A stretch of DNA of 64,000 nucleotides from Rhodopseudomonas_A palustris_F. Lineage in GTDB: Bacteria; Pseudomonadota; Alphaproteobacteria; Rhizobiales; Xanthobacteraceae. The stretch lies in contig NC_007925.1 in the NCBI RefSeq assembly GCF_000013745.1, forward strand, positions 992,001-1,056,000. Reading direction: 5' to 3'. The translations under genes were made by a program, and so were the position numbers. The notes below the pieces were generated by a model. It worked only from the letters and a program-made list of their open reading frames with translations. It was not told the origin of the DNA and searched no databases. Of this stretch, positions 43,237 to 51,418 are shown piece by piece (the stretch's first letter is position 1; every line of letters begins with the position of its first letter).

Positions 43237-44080
43237 GATCAACGCGTTGGCGCTGCACGTCGCGGGCGACCGCGGTTCGGCGCGGCGCTGGGCGCTGTCG
43301 GCGGTCGTCGTCGTCGTCGTGCATGCTGCGCTGATCGCGGCCGGCATCGCCTGGTACACCGCTTCGCCGCCGCCGGGCACGATGATTCCGGCGATCATGG
43401 TCGACATGGCGCCGTCCTCCGCGGCGCCGCAGCCGCAGCTGCTCGACCTGCCGCCGGGCCCGCAGATGCAGGAGGCCGAAGCGCCGCCGCCCCCGCCGCC
43501 CGAGCCGGTGGCGCCGCCGCCTCCGGAGCAGGCGGTGCCGCCGACGCCGTTGCAGGACAAGCCCGAGGTCGCGGCGCCGCAGGAGCCGAAGGCCGAGCCG
43601 GCGCCGCAAGAACCCGCGCCGGCGCAGATCGTGCGCGAGCCGCCGCGCCCCCAGGTGAAGAAGCCAAAGCCCGAGCCGCGGGTCTTGAAAAAACCCGCCG
43701 AGACGCCGGCGCCGCAGACCAGCGCGCCGCCGGCCGCCGCGCGGCAGGCGCGCGCCGCGGCGGCTGCCACCGCCGGAGCCGCCGCCGCCGCGGCGTTGCC
43801 GTCCTACCGCGATCGGCTGGCGGCGCATCTGCAGCGTTTCAAGCAATACCCCTCGGAGGCGCGATCGGCGGGGCTGCAGGGCACCGCGATGCTCAGCTTC
43901 ACGGTCGGTCGCGGCGGCCAGGTGTTGGGCGCCAGACTCGCAAGATCGTCGGGCTCCGCGTCGCTCGACGCCGAGACCATGGCGATGATCCGCCGCGCCC
44001 AGCCGTTGCCGTCGTTTCCGTCGGAGCTGCCGCAGAGTTCGTTGAGTTTCACGGTGCCGGTGCGGTTCTCGATCCGCTAG
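43220..44080 (+). CDS. tonB: Energy transducer TonB
   Basis: 286 residues: a cytoplasmic start, one membrane helix (about 25-45; LSAVVVVVVHAALIAAGIAW), a long Pro/Ala/Glu-rich periplasmic spacer (about 70-190) and a C-terminal TonB domain (YPSEARSAGLQGTAMLSFTVGRGG ... PLPSFPSEL). It passes energy to outer-membrane receptors for iron chelates, haem or cobalamin. No receptor gene lies in this window, so the substrate is unknown. Start overlaps the exbD end. Confidence 0.92.
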   Translation: MAAASEINALALHVAGDRGSARRWALSAVVVVVVHAALIAAGIAWYTASPPPGTMIPAIMVDMAPSSAAPQPQLLDLPPGPQMQEAEAPPPPPPEPVAPPPPEQAVPPTPLQDKPEVAAPQEPKAEPAPQEPAPAQIVREPPRPQVKKPKPEPRVLKKPAETPAPQTSAPPAAARQARAAAAATAGAAAAAALPSYRDRLAAHLQRFKQYPSEARSAGLQGTAMLSFTVGRGGQVLGARLARSSGSASLDAETMAMIRRAQPLPSFPSELPQSSLSFTVPVRFSIR

Positions 44081-44698
44081 ACTAACGCTCGTTTGGTTGG
44101 GATCGAAGCATCCAAACCAAATGCAGCTGTCATTCCGGATTGCGAGTTCGAAGAACGAGCAAGTCCGGAATCCATATGCCCTGCAGGGGTTATGGATTCC
44201 TGGCTCGCTCGCAGCTATCGCTGCTCGCGCCCCGGAATGACGGCTTGGGATCTTGGAGCGCAGTCATCGAACGCGAACATCCTCTTACTCCGCGCGGTCG
44301 ATGCGGCTTCGTCCTGCTGCGCGATTACTAACAATCTTGTCGCTACTCATCGTCTGCGCGGCAGCGCGATGTTTGCATGCGCGTTTGCGATTGCCGGCAT
44401 CGCAAGTCCGGCTTGTAGCGCCGCGCTCGCCGTTATGCGACCCGGTCGGATCGCGCTACGGGCCTGCGGCATGATGCTCGAAGACGCGGCAAACCCGCTG
44501 CGCGGCTTAACCTTTCGACAACTTCCTCTTCATCACTTGATAAGCAAGATTAATAATCGGTGAGATAGCCCTGCGAGCCTGCCACCACAGCGTTGCCGCA
44601 ACGAGAGTCAAATTGCTGTGCGACGCTTAGGCAAATTTTAAGTCGCGGCGCGTAGGTTGGTTTTCAGAGTTGAGTGGTTGAGAGTTTGTGAGTACGCC
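44081..44698. other. Intergenic region upstream of sciP
   Basis: 618 bp with no convincing gene. It contains a family D repeat at 44129-44242. The last 200 bp are AT-rich and likely hold the sciP promoter, including CTTAGGCAAATTTTAAG at about 44627, which shares TAGGCAA with the inverted repeat in front of fliF. TTAACC at about 44507 resembles a CtrA half-site, but no full site was found. Confidence 0.4.
44129..44242. repeat. Palindromic intergenic repeat, family D (copy 3)
   Basis: GTCATTCCGGATTGCGAG at the left and GCCCCGGAATGACGGC at the right. The preceding bases (GGTTGGGATCGAAGCATCC) also resemble those before copy 1, so the element may be longer than the palindrome. Confidence 0.75.
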
Positions 44699-44974
44699 AT
44701 GACAGAGCCCCATCGCCCGAGGGTCAAGTATGTCATCGGGCCTGACGGCAGTCCGTTAACGATTGCCGATCTGCCAGCGCCCGGGACAAAACGGTGGGTC
44801 ATCCGCCGTAAGGCCGAAGTGGTTGCCGCGGTTCGCGGCGGCCTGTTGTCCCTCGAAGAAGCCTGCAGCCGTTATACGCTGACCGTCGACGAATTCCTCT
44901 CCTGGCAGTTTTCCATCGACCAGCATGGTCTCGCCGGGTTGCGGACCACTCGGATCCAGCAATACCGCCAATAA
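44699..44974 (+). CDS. sciP: CtrA inhibitor SciP (DUF1153)
   Basis: 91 residues, all within the SciP/DUF1153 family: VKYVIGPDGSPLTIADLPAPGTKRWVIRRKAEVVAAVRGGLLSLEEACSRYTLTVDEFLSW, ending HGLAGLRTTRIQQYRQ. In Caulobacter SciP binds the master regulator CtrA and blocks transcription of its targets, including flagellar genes, in G1. Its place right before fliF fits that. The ATG at 44699 gives the family N-terminus. A terminator follows. Confidence 0.94.
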   Translation: MTEPHRPRVKYVIGPDGSPLTIADLPAPGTKRWVIRRKAEVVAAVRGGLLSLEEACSRYTLTVDEFLSWQFSIDQHGLAGLRTTRIQQYRQ

Positions 44975-45007
44975 ATCCAACGGAAATCATTGGCATCTCC
45001 GATCAGA

Positions 45008-45035
45008 CCGGGCTCCCGCGAGGGAGTCCGGTTTT
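45008..45035 (+). terminator. Rho-independent terminator of sciP
   Basis: CCGGGCTCCC-GCGA-GGGAGTCCGG (10-bp stem with one G-T pair) followed by TTTT, 34 bp after the sciP stop. Confidence 0.85.
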
Positions 45036-45090
45036 GTCGTGCGTTTCTTTACCGGCGTTAAGGAACGTTAACGATATTGAAACCATCCCA

Positions 45091-45107
45091 TAGGCAAGAT
45101 TTGCCTA
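45091..45107. promoter_or_regulatory. Inverted repeat TAGGCAA-GAT-TTGCCTA upstream of fliF
   Basis: Perfect 7-bp arms around a 3-nt centre, 13 bp before the first possible fliF start codon. It looks like a regulator site or a translation-control hairpin. The spacing of GG and GC is too short for a sigma-54 promoter. Confidence 0.5.
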
Positions 45108-45144
45108 GTCGGCTGCGATCGTGCCGAGGCTGAGGGGCTGGTTC

Positions 45145-46764
45145 GTGCAGGGTCTGGTGAGCTTTCTAAAAGGTCTGGGCGCAGCCCGCCTGATGGCGAT
45201 GATCGCGGTCACCGCCGCGTTGATCGGATTCTTTGCCTTTGTCATCATGCGGGTCACCACGCCGCAGATGACGACCCTGTTCACCGACCTCAGCGTCGAG
45301 GATTCCTCCGGCATCATCAAGGACTTGGAACGCCAGGCGATCCCCTTCGAAATCCGCAACGAAGGCAGCGTGATCATGGTGCCGAAGGACAAGGTGACGC
45401 GGCTGCGGATGAAGCTCGCCGAGGGCGGGCTGCCCAAGGGCGGCGGCGTCGGCTACGAGATCTTCGACAAGTCGGATGCGCTGGGCTCGACCAGCTTCGT
45501 TCAGAACATCAATCATCTGCGCGCCCTGGAAGGCGAGCTAGCCCGCACCATCCGGGCGATCGACCGGATCCAGGCCGCCCGCGTCCATCTGGTGCTGCCG
45601 GAGCGGCCGCTGTTCTCGCGCGAGACCCCGGAGCCGTCGGCCTCGATCGTGCTGCGGGTGCGCGGCGCGTTGGAGCCGCAGCAGGTGCGCGCCATCCGCC
45701 ATGTCGTGGCCTCAGCGGTCAACGGGCTGAAGCCGCAGCGGGTGTCGATCGTCGACGAGGCCGGGCAACTGCTCGCCGACGGCGCCGCCGGCGATCCGGC
45801 CAGCGACGGCGCCACCGGCGACGAGCGCCGCGCCGGTTTCGAGAAACGGATGCGTAACCAGGTCGAGGCGATTGTCTCCTCCGTGGTCGGCAGCGGCCGG
45901 GCGCGGGTCCAGCTCACCGCCGACTTCGACTACAACAAGGTGACGCAGACTTCCGACAAGTTCGATCCCGAAGGACGGGTGCTGCGCTCCAGCCAGTCGC
46001 GCGAGGAATCCTCGCAGACCGCCGCCGCCAATGACGGCCAGGTCACGGTCAACAACGAGCTTCCCGGCGCACAGGCCGGCGCCGGCGCCGCAGTGGCCCG
46101 CGACCAGAGCAAGAAGAGCGAAGAAACCAACAATTATGAGATTTCGCGCGTCACCAAGACCGAGATTACCGAGGCCGGACGGGTCAACAGAATCTCCGTC
46201 GCGGTGCTGGTCGACGGCATCTACGGCAAGAACGACAAGGGCGAGATGGTCTACCAGGAGCGCAGCAAGGACCAGCTCGACCGCATCGCGGCGCTGGTGC
46301 GCTCTGCGATCGGCTTCGATCAGAAGCGCGGCGACCAGGTCGAGGTCGTCAACCTGCGGTTCGCCGAGGCGCCCTCGGTGCCGCCGGTCGCCGAGCCGGG
46401 CGGCCTGCTCGGCATGGTGCAATTCACGAAGGATGATGTGATGTATGTCATCGAGCTCGCGGTGATGATGCTGCTCGGCCTGGTGGTGATGTTCATGGTG
46501 ATCCGGCCGCTGGTGCGGCGGATCCTCGCCGCCGAGCCTGGCGCCGCCGGTGCCAACGGCGTGCCGGCGCTCACCGACGCCAGCGGCACGGCGATCGGGC
46601 CCGACGGCCTGCCGCTGGTCGCGCCCGGGCCCAACATGATCGACATCGCCCAGGTGCAGGGACAGGTCCACGCCCAGTCGGTGCACCGCGTCGGCGAACT
46701 GGCCGACCGCAACCCCAACGAAACCGCCGCCATTGTTCGCCAATGGCTTCAGGAGCCGGCGTAA
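45145..46764 (+). CDS. fliF: Flagellar MS-ring protein FliF
   Basis: 539 residues forming the membrane-supramembrane ring of the flagellar basal body. N-terminal helix LMAMIAVTAALIGFFAFVIM, ring-building motif domains (IFDKSDALGSTSFVQNINHLRALEGELARTIRAID), a periplasmic variable region, a second helix near residue 440 (MYVIELAVMMLLGLVVMFMVI) and the FliG-binding C-terminus (NPNETAAIVRQWLQE). The start is GTG at 45145 (QGLVSFLKGLG), with GAGGGG upstream; another GTG at 45121 is in frame. First gene of the fliFGHN-flbD operon. Confidence 0.93.
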   Translation: MQGLVSFLKGLGAARLMAMIAVTAALIGFFAFVIMRVTTPQMTTLFTDLSVEDSSGIIKDLERQAIPFEIRNEGSVIMVPKDKVTRLRMKLAEGGLPKGGGVGYEIFDKSDALGSTSFVQNINHLRALEGELARTIRAIDRIQAARVHLVLPERPLFSRETPEPSASIVLRVRGALEPQQVRAIRHVVASAVNGLKPQRVSIVDEAGQLLADGAAGDPASDGATGDERRAGFEKRMRNQVEAIVSSVVGSGRARVQLTADFDYNKVTQTSDKFDPEGRVLRSSQSREESSQTAAANDGQVTVNNELPGAQAGAGAAVARDQSKKSEETNNYEISRVTKTEITEAGRVNRISVAVLVDGIYGKNDKGEMVYQERSKDQLDRIAALVRSAIGFDQKRGDQVEVVNLRFAEAPSVPPVAEPGGLLGMVQFTKDDVMYVIELAVMMLLGLVVMFMVIRPLVRRILAAEPGAAGANGVPALTDASGTAIGPDGLPLVAPGPNMIDIAQVQGQVHAQSVHRVGELADRNPNETAAIVRQWLQEPA

Positions 46765-46770
46765 CCCGAC

Positions 46771-47859
46771 ATGGCCGTACCCCAGACCACCAACGCCAGC
46801 AACGAGGACATCGCCAGCGTGGTCGCCAACCTGGCGATGCGCCAGGGCAATCGTCCCGCAACCAAGCCGCTGAGCGGGCCGAAGCGCGCCGCGATGCTGA
46901 TGCTGGCGCTCGGCGAGCAGTACGGCGGCAAGGTCTGGGCGCTGCTCGACGACGACGAGGTGCGCGAATTGTCGTCAGTGATGTCCTCGCTCGGCACCAT
47001 CGAGCCGGAGGTGGTCGAGGACCTGTTGCTGGAATTCGTGTCGCGGATGTCGGCGTCCGGGGCGCTGATGGGCAATTTCGACGCCACCGAGCGGCTGTTG
47101 CAGAAATATCTGCCGTCCGACCGGGTCAGCGGCATCATGGAAGAAATCCGCGGCCCGGCCGGCCGCAACATGTGGGAAAAGCTCTCCAACGTTCAGGAGG
47201 AGGTGCTCGCCAACTACTTGAAGAACGAGTACCCGCAGACCACCGCGGTGGTGCTGTCGAAGCTGAAGTCCGAGCACGCCGCCAAGGTGCTGTCGATCCT
47301 GCCGGAGGACATGGCGCTCGACGTGATCGGGCGAATGCTGAAGATGGAAGCGGTGCAGAAGGAAGTGATCGAGAGCGTCGAGAAGACGTTGCGCACCGAA
47401 TTCATGTCCAACCTGTCGCAGACAAGGCGCCGCGACGCCCACGAGGTGATGGCGGAGATCTTCAACAATTTCGACCGTCAGACCGAGACCCGCTTCATTA
47501 CCTCGCTGGAAGAAGACAATCGCGAAGCCGCCGAACGCATCAAGGCGCTGATGTTCACCTTCGACGATCTGGTCAAGCTCGACGCCGGTTCGGCGCAGAC
47601 CTTGATGCGCAACGTCGACAAGGACAAGCTCGGCATCGCGCTGAAGAGCGCCAACGAGGAGGTCCGCTCGTTCTTCTTGGGTAATATGTCGACCCGCGCC
47701 GGCAAGATGCTGCTCGACGACATGGCGGCGCTCGGACCGGTGCGACTGCGCGACGTCGACGAGGCGCAGGCGTTGCTGGTCAATCTGGCGAAGGACCTCG
47801 CCGCCAAGGGTGAAATCGTGCTGACCAAGAACCGCGCCGACGACGAACTGGTGTATTGA
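46771..47859 (+). CDS. fliG: Flagellar motor switch protein FliG
   Basis: 362 residues. The middle and C-terminal domains show RAAMLMLALGEQYGGKVW, EYPQTTAVVLSKLKSEHAAKVLSILPEDM and FTFDDLVKLDAGSAQTLMRNVDKDKLGIALKSANEEV, the last holding the charged residues that contact the stator. Forms the C-ring with FliN and FliM. It starts 6 bp after fliF, and its stop shares a base with the fliH start. Confidence 0.95.
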   Translation: MAVPQTTNASNEDIASVVANLAMRQGNRPATKPLSGPKRAAMLMLALGEQYGGKVWALLDDDEVRELSSVMSSLGTIEPEVVEDLLLEFVSRMSASGALMGNFDATERLLQKYLPSDRVSGIMEEIRGPAGRNMWEKLSNVQEEVLANYLKNEYPQTTAVVLSKLKSEHAAKVLSILPEDMALDVIGRMLKMEAVQKEVIESVEKTLRTEFMSNLSQTRRRDAHEVMAEIFNNFDRQTETRFITSLEEDNREAAERIKALMFTFDDLVKLDAGSAQTLMRNVDKDKLGIALKSANEEVRSFFLGNMSTRAGKMLLDDMAALGPVRLRDVDEAQALLVNLAKDLAAKGEIVLTKNRADDELVY

Positions 47860-48488
47860 TGACTGCTCCTGCAAAATTTCTGTTCGATGTGGATTTCGGC
47901 GAGCCGGACAAGTCTCGCGAGAAGGCCGCGACGCCGGCCGAGATCGCCGCGCAGGTCGCCGCAGCCGAGGCGGCTGCGTATCGCGCCGGTTACGACGCCG
48001 GCCAGCACGAGGCCAAGGCGGAGAGCGATCGCCGCGTGGCGCTGGCGATCGAAGAGATCGGCATCGGCATGCGCGGCATCGCGTCGCGGTTCGCCGGCAT
48101 CGAGGCGCGGATGGAAACCGAGGCGGTCGAGGTCGCGGTGGCGGTGGCGCGCAAATTGTGCGGCGAACTGATCGCCGAGCAGCCGTTGACCGAGGTCACC
48201 GCGCTGATCGGCGATTGCTTCCGGCAGCTGGTCTCGACCCCGCACATCGTGATCCGGGTCAACGACATGCTGTACGACGCCGCCCACGAGCGGATCGAAC
48301 GGATCGCCAAGCAGAGTGGTTTCGAGGGGCGCCTGGTGATCATGGCGGAGCCCGAGATCGTCCAAGGCGATTGCAAGATCGAATGGGCCGACGGCGGCGT
48401 GATGCTGGAGCGCGCGGCCACCGAGGCAAAAATCAGCGAACTGGTCGGACGCTATATGGCGTCGCGCAACGATACCCCCGGACAATGA
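47859..48488 (+). CDS. fliH: Flagellar assembly protein FliH
   Basis: 209 residues, homologous to FliH, which binds and regulates the export ATPase FliI. The early segment KFLFDVDFGEPD and the AAEAAAYRAGYDAGQHEAKAE helix are typical of alphaproteobacterial FliH. The C-terminal part (LCGELIAEQPLTEV, VQGDCKIEWADGGV) carries the usual VxxD.SI.P-like fold. ATG at 47859 overlaps the fliG stop. fliI and fliM are not in this window. Confidence 0.88.
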   Translation: MTAPAKFLFDVDFGEPDKSREKAATPAEIAAQVAAAEAAAYRAGYDAGQHEAKAESDRRVALAIEEIGIGMRGIASRFAGIEARMETEAVEVAVAVARKLCGELIAEQPLTEVTALIGDCFRQLVSTPHIVIRVNDMLYDAAHERIERIAKQSGFEGRLVIMAEPEIVQGDCKIEWADGGVMLERAATEAKISELVGRYMASRNDTPGQ

Positions 48489-48499
48489 GGATTTGAACG

Positions 48500-48850
48500 A
48501 TGGCCGACAATGACAGCCAGGTGCCGTTGCCCGATCTCAATTCCGCCGATGCGCCGCCGCTCGGCGACGTCGGCTACAGCGACGACGAACAGGTCTCGCG
48601 GATCGCCGCCGATCTCGAAGCGGTGTTCGACGTGCCGGTGCAGGTGTCGGCCGTGCTCGGCCGCTCCAAGATGGACGTCGGCGAATTGTTGAAGCTCGGC
48701 CCCGGCACCGTGCTGGAACTCGACCGCAAGGTCGGCGAAGCGATCGACATCTACGTCAACAACCGCCTGGTGGCGCGCGGCGAGGTGGTGCTGGTCGAGG
48801 ACAAGCTCGGCGTCACCATGACGGAAATCATCAAGGCCGAGCGCGCCTAA
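48500..48850 (+). CDS. fliN: Flagellar motor switch protein FliN
   Basis: 116 residues with one SpoA domain (VPVQVSAVLGRSKMDVGELLKLGPGTVLELDRKVGEAIDIYVNNRLVARGEVVLVEDKLGVTMTEI), the C-ring switch component. GAGG precedes the ATG. Usual FliN length. Between fliH and flbD in the same operon. Confidence 0.95.
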   Translation: MADNDSQVPLPDLNSADAPPLGDVGYSDDEQVSRIAADLEAVFDVPVQVSAVLGRSKMDVGELLKLGPGTVLELDRKVGEAIDIYVNNRLVARGEVVLVEDKLGVTMTEIIKAERA

Positions 48851-48903
48851 CGCAAATCAACCGGCTGGGCGCGACGGGCGCGGCAGACTGACAGGAGACA
48901 TCC

Positions 48904-50283
48904 ATGCGGCTTCTCATCGTTGGCACCTTGAAGGGTCAGCTCACGACCGCCACCAAGATCGCCATGGACAACGGCGCCTCGGTGACGCATTCGGAAAACA
49001 ACGAGCAGGCGATGCGGGTGCTGCGCGGCGGCAAGGGCGCCGACCTGCTGTTGGTCGACGTCGCGCTGGACATCCGCGACCTGGTGATGCGGCTCGAGGC
49101 CGAGCACATCCACGTGCCGATCGTGGCCTGCGGCATCGCCAACGACGCCCGCGCCGCGGTCGCCGCGATCCACGCCGGCGCCAAGGAATACATCCCGCTG
49201 CCGCCGGATCCGGAACTGATCGCCGCGGTGCTGGCCGCGGTGGCCAACGATTCCCGCGAGCTGATCTATCGCGACGACGCGATGGCCAAGGTGATCAAGC
49301 TGGCGCAGCAGATCGCCGGCTCCGACGCTTCGGTGATGATTACCGGCGAGAGCGGCACCGGCAAGGAAGTGCTGGCGCGCTACGTGCACAGCCGCTCCAA
49401 CCGTGCCAAGAAGCCGTTCATCAGCATCAACTGCGCGGCGATCCCCGAGCATCTGTTGGAATCCGAATTGTTCGGCCACGAGAAGGGCGCCTTCACGGGT
49501 GCTGTGGCGCGGCGCATCGGCAAGTTCGAAGAGGCCACCGGCGGCACGCTGTTGCTCGACGAAATTTCCGAAATGGACGTTCGGCTGCAATCCAAATTGC
49601 TGCGCGCGATCCAGGAGCGAGTGATCGACCGCGTCGGTGGCACCCGCCCGGTGCCGATCGACATCCGCATTATCGCCACCTCGAACCGCAATCTCGCCGA
49701 CGTGGTGCGCGAAGGCACCTTCCGCGAAGATTTGTTGTTCCGGCTCAACGTCGTCAACCTGAAGATCCCGCCGTTGCGCGAGCGTCCGGCGGACATTCTC
49801 GAACTGGCGCAGCATTTCGCCAAGAAATACGCCGACGCCAACGGCGTGGCGCTGCGGCCGATCTCGGCGGAGGCGCGCCGCGTGTTGAGCAGCAACCGCT
49901 GGCAGGGCAACGTCCGCGAATTGGAAAACACCATCCATCGCGCGGTGCTGATGGCGCAGGGCGACGAGATCGGGCCCGAGGCGATCATTTCGCCGGATGG
50001 CGATCGGCTCGACCTGCCGAAGACCGCGCCGGCGGTGGCGCACGCCACGCTCGCCGCCGAGCAGGTGACCCGGGCGCTGGTCGGCCGCACCGTCGCCGAC
50101 GTCGAGCGCGATCTGATTTTGGAGACGCTGAAGCATTGCCTCGGCAACCGCACCCATGCGGCCAACATTCTCGGCATCTCGATCCGCACGCTGCGCAACA
50201 AGTTGAACGAATACGCCGACGGCGGCTTGCCGGTGACGCCGGCCGGCTCCGGCGAATTCCGCGCCTTCGTGGCGACGGCGTAA
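48904..50283 (+). CDS. flbD: Sigma-54-dependent flagellar regulator FlbD
   Basis: 459 residues: an N-terminal receiver-like domain (about 1-115), a sigma-54 AAA+ domain and a C-terminal Fis helix-turn-helix (GNRTHAANILGISIRTLRNKLNEY). Walker A is GESGTGKE (about 148), and the sigma-54-contact loop GAFTGA is at about 196. The receiver lacks the normal acidic pocket, as in Caulobacter FlbD, where activity is controlled by FliX rather than by a kinase. It activates late flagellar genes. A ribosome-binding site ACAGGAG lies before the ATG. Confidence 0.93.
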   Translation: MRLLIVGTLKGQLTTATKIAMDNGASVTHSENNEQAMRVLRGGKGADLLLVDVALDIRDLVMRLEAEHIHVPIVACGIANDARAAVAAIHAGAKEYIPLPPDPELIAAVLAAVANDSRELIYRDDAMAKVIKLAQQIAGSDASVMITGESGTGKEVLARYVHSRSNRAKKPFISINCAAIPEHLLESELFGHEKGAFTGAVARRIGKFEEATGGTLLLDEISEMDVRLQSKLLRAIQERVIDRVGGTRPVPIDIRIIATSNRNLADVVREGTFREDLLFRLNVVNLKIPPLRERPADILELAQHFAKKYADANGVALRPISAEARRVLSSNRWQGNVRELENTIHRAVLMAQGDEIGPEAIISPDGDRLDLPKTAPAVAHATLAAEQVTRALVGRTVADVERDLILETLKHCLGNRTHAANILGISIRTLRNKLNEYADGGLPVTPAGSGEFRAFVATA

Positions 50284-50371
50284 CGGCGCGGCAGCGGCTC
50301 GCAGAGTTAGACTTTATGGTGCCCCGGATGCAGCGCATTCGATAGTTCGGTGCGCCCGTCCAAAAGAAGGC

Positions 50372-50487
50372 CGTCATTCCGGATTGCGAGGTCGCAAGAC
50401 CGAGCAAGTCCGGAATCCATACTCCCTGCAGGGGTTATGGATTCCGGGCTCACGCGCCGCTCACGCGGCTCGCGCCCCGGAATGACG
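50372..50487. repeat. Palindromic intergenic repeat, family D (copy 4)
   Basis: CGTCATTCCGGATTGCGAG at the left and GCGCCCCGGAATGACG at the right, very close to copies 1 and 3. It fills most of the 251-bp gap after flbD. Confidence 0.75.
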
Positions 50488-50534
50488 ATGTGTTTTTTGG
50501 GCGCATCAACCCCGCGGAAGAAATCGCGACACGG

Positions 50535-50690
50535 TCACGAATAATCCGGCGCGTTGGGATTGCGGAAAATCCGGATCGGCTCGCCCGGCGTCAGCTTCGG
50601 CGCGGTCAGCACCGCATAGGCATAGAGCGCCAAATAGAGAATCGCCAGCGCGCCGATCGCATAGAACAGCCAGGTCGCGACGCGCCTCAT
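50535..50690 (-). CDS. Small single-pass membrane protein
   Basis: 51 residues: MRRVATWLFYAIGALAILYL gives one hydrophobic helix, then a short tail KLTPGEPIRIFRNPNAPDYS. GGAGTCGAC precedes the ATG on the minus strand. I do not recognise a named family. Confidence 0.65.
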   Translation of the reverse strand: MRRVATWLFYAIGALAILYLALYAYAVLTAPKLTPGEPIRIFRNPNAPDYS

Positions 50691-50771
50691 GTCGACTCCG
50701 CAGTACACATTGCGGCCGACCTTATAGCGTCGCACTCGCCGCTGTCCCAGCGCAAATCCGCCGCGCGCGGC

Positions 50772-51050
50772 TTACTTGCGGACGTCGATGCTGCGCAGAA
50801 TAATCCCGGCCGGATGGCCCTCGAGTTCCGACTTGAGAAACTTCTGCGCCGCCAGCGCCTCGATGCTGGCGCGCAGCCGCATGAATTGCGGTTCGCGCTG
50901 GTTCGCCGGGGTGCGCGCCGCGCCCTCGAGCGCGTCCATCGCCGTGGTCGACACCGCGCAGTCGATCTCGGTGTCGTCGTCCATCATCGAAAACAGCACG
51001 ACCGAACGATCGCAGTCGTAGCTGCGGAATTTGCCGCTGGTGAGCGCCAT
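50772..51050 (-). CDS. DUF1488-like hypothetical protein
   Basis: 92 residues. The pattern MALTSGKFRSYDCDRSVVLFSMMDDDTEIDCAVSTTAMDAL followed by a helix with MRLRASIEALAAQKFL and the end GIILRSIDVRK matches the DUF1488 layout. CAAGGAGATCC precedes the ATG. No functional information is available. Belongs to a run of small minus-strand genes. Confidence 0.7.
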   Translation of the reverse strand: MALTSGKFRSYDCDRSVVLFSMMDDDTEIDCAVSTTAMDALEGAARTPANQREPQFMRLRASIEALAAQKFLKSELEGHPAGIILRSIDVRK

Positions 51051-51110
51051 CTGGATCTCCTTGAGTGGTCGAGCAACGCCGGATGGCGCCGCCGCGCGAG
51101 CACGGCGGCT

Positions 51111-51170
51111 GTCATCCCAAGTGTTGTTATCCCAAGTCTTGTTATCCCAAGTCTTGTTATCCCAAGCGTT
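51111..51170 (-). repeat. 15-bp tandem repeat after the stop of a small gene
   Basis: Four units; on the plus strand GTTATCCCAAGTCTT with small changes. Read on the minus strand, in the frame of the gene ending at 51172, each unit ends in a stop codon (TAA, TAA, TAA, TGA), e.g. CAAGACTTGGGATAA. Confidence 0.85.
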
Positions 51171-51171
51171 G

Positions 51172-51348
51172 TTATCGCTTCTTCGCCGGCGGCGGGTTGA
51201 TCTCGTCGATCCGCGACAGGCAGGCGGCTTCGGTAGGATGCGGCCCGGAGACGAAGGTGCCGCTGACCTTGGTGCTGTACCAGCCGGATTCGACGCCGAG
51301 GCGAAGCGATTCCTCGGCGAGGACGTGGCGTGGAGAGAGCTTTTGCAT
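51172..51348 (-). CDS. Small hypothetical protein, 58 residues
   Basis: MQKLSPRHVLAEESLRLGVE begins the product, which ends INPPPKKR. Its stop TAA is immediately followed by tandem repeats carrying further in-frame stops. Codon use is GC-rich at third positions like neighbouring genes. I do not recognise the family. Confidence 0.6.
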   Translation of the reverse strand: MQKLSPRHVLAEESLRLGVESGWYSTKVSGTFVSGPHPTEAACLSRIDEINPPPAKKR

Positions 51349-51418
51349 GGTGCGGACCTTTCGAGGAGCGCCGGATCGGGCCGGTGCGAGCGGTTGAGAG
51401 TGTGGGCGAAGCAGAGCG

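Noticed and set aside
45057..45073. CtrA box upstream of fliF
   Set aside because: TTAAGGAACGTTAAC has only 6 nt between the TTAA cores.
45091..45107. Sigma-54 promoter in front of fliF
   Set aside because: GG and GC are separated by 8 nt, not the required 10, and FlbD is encoded downstream as a late-gene activator.
51111..51170. CRISPR array
   Set aside because: The units are 15 bp with no spacers; this is a simple tandem repeat.
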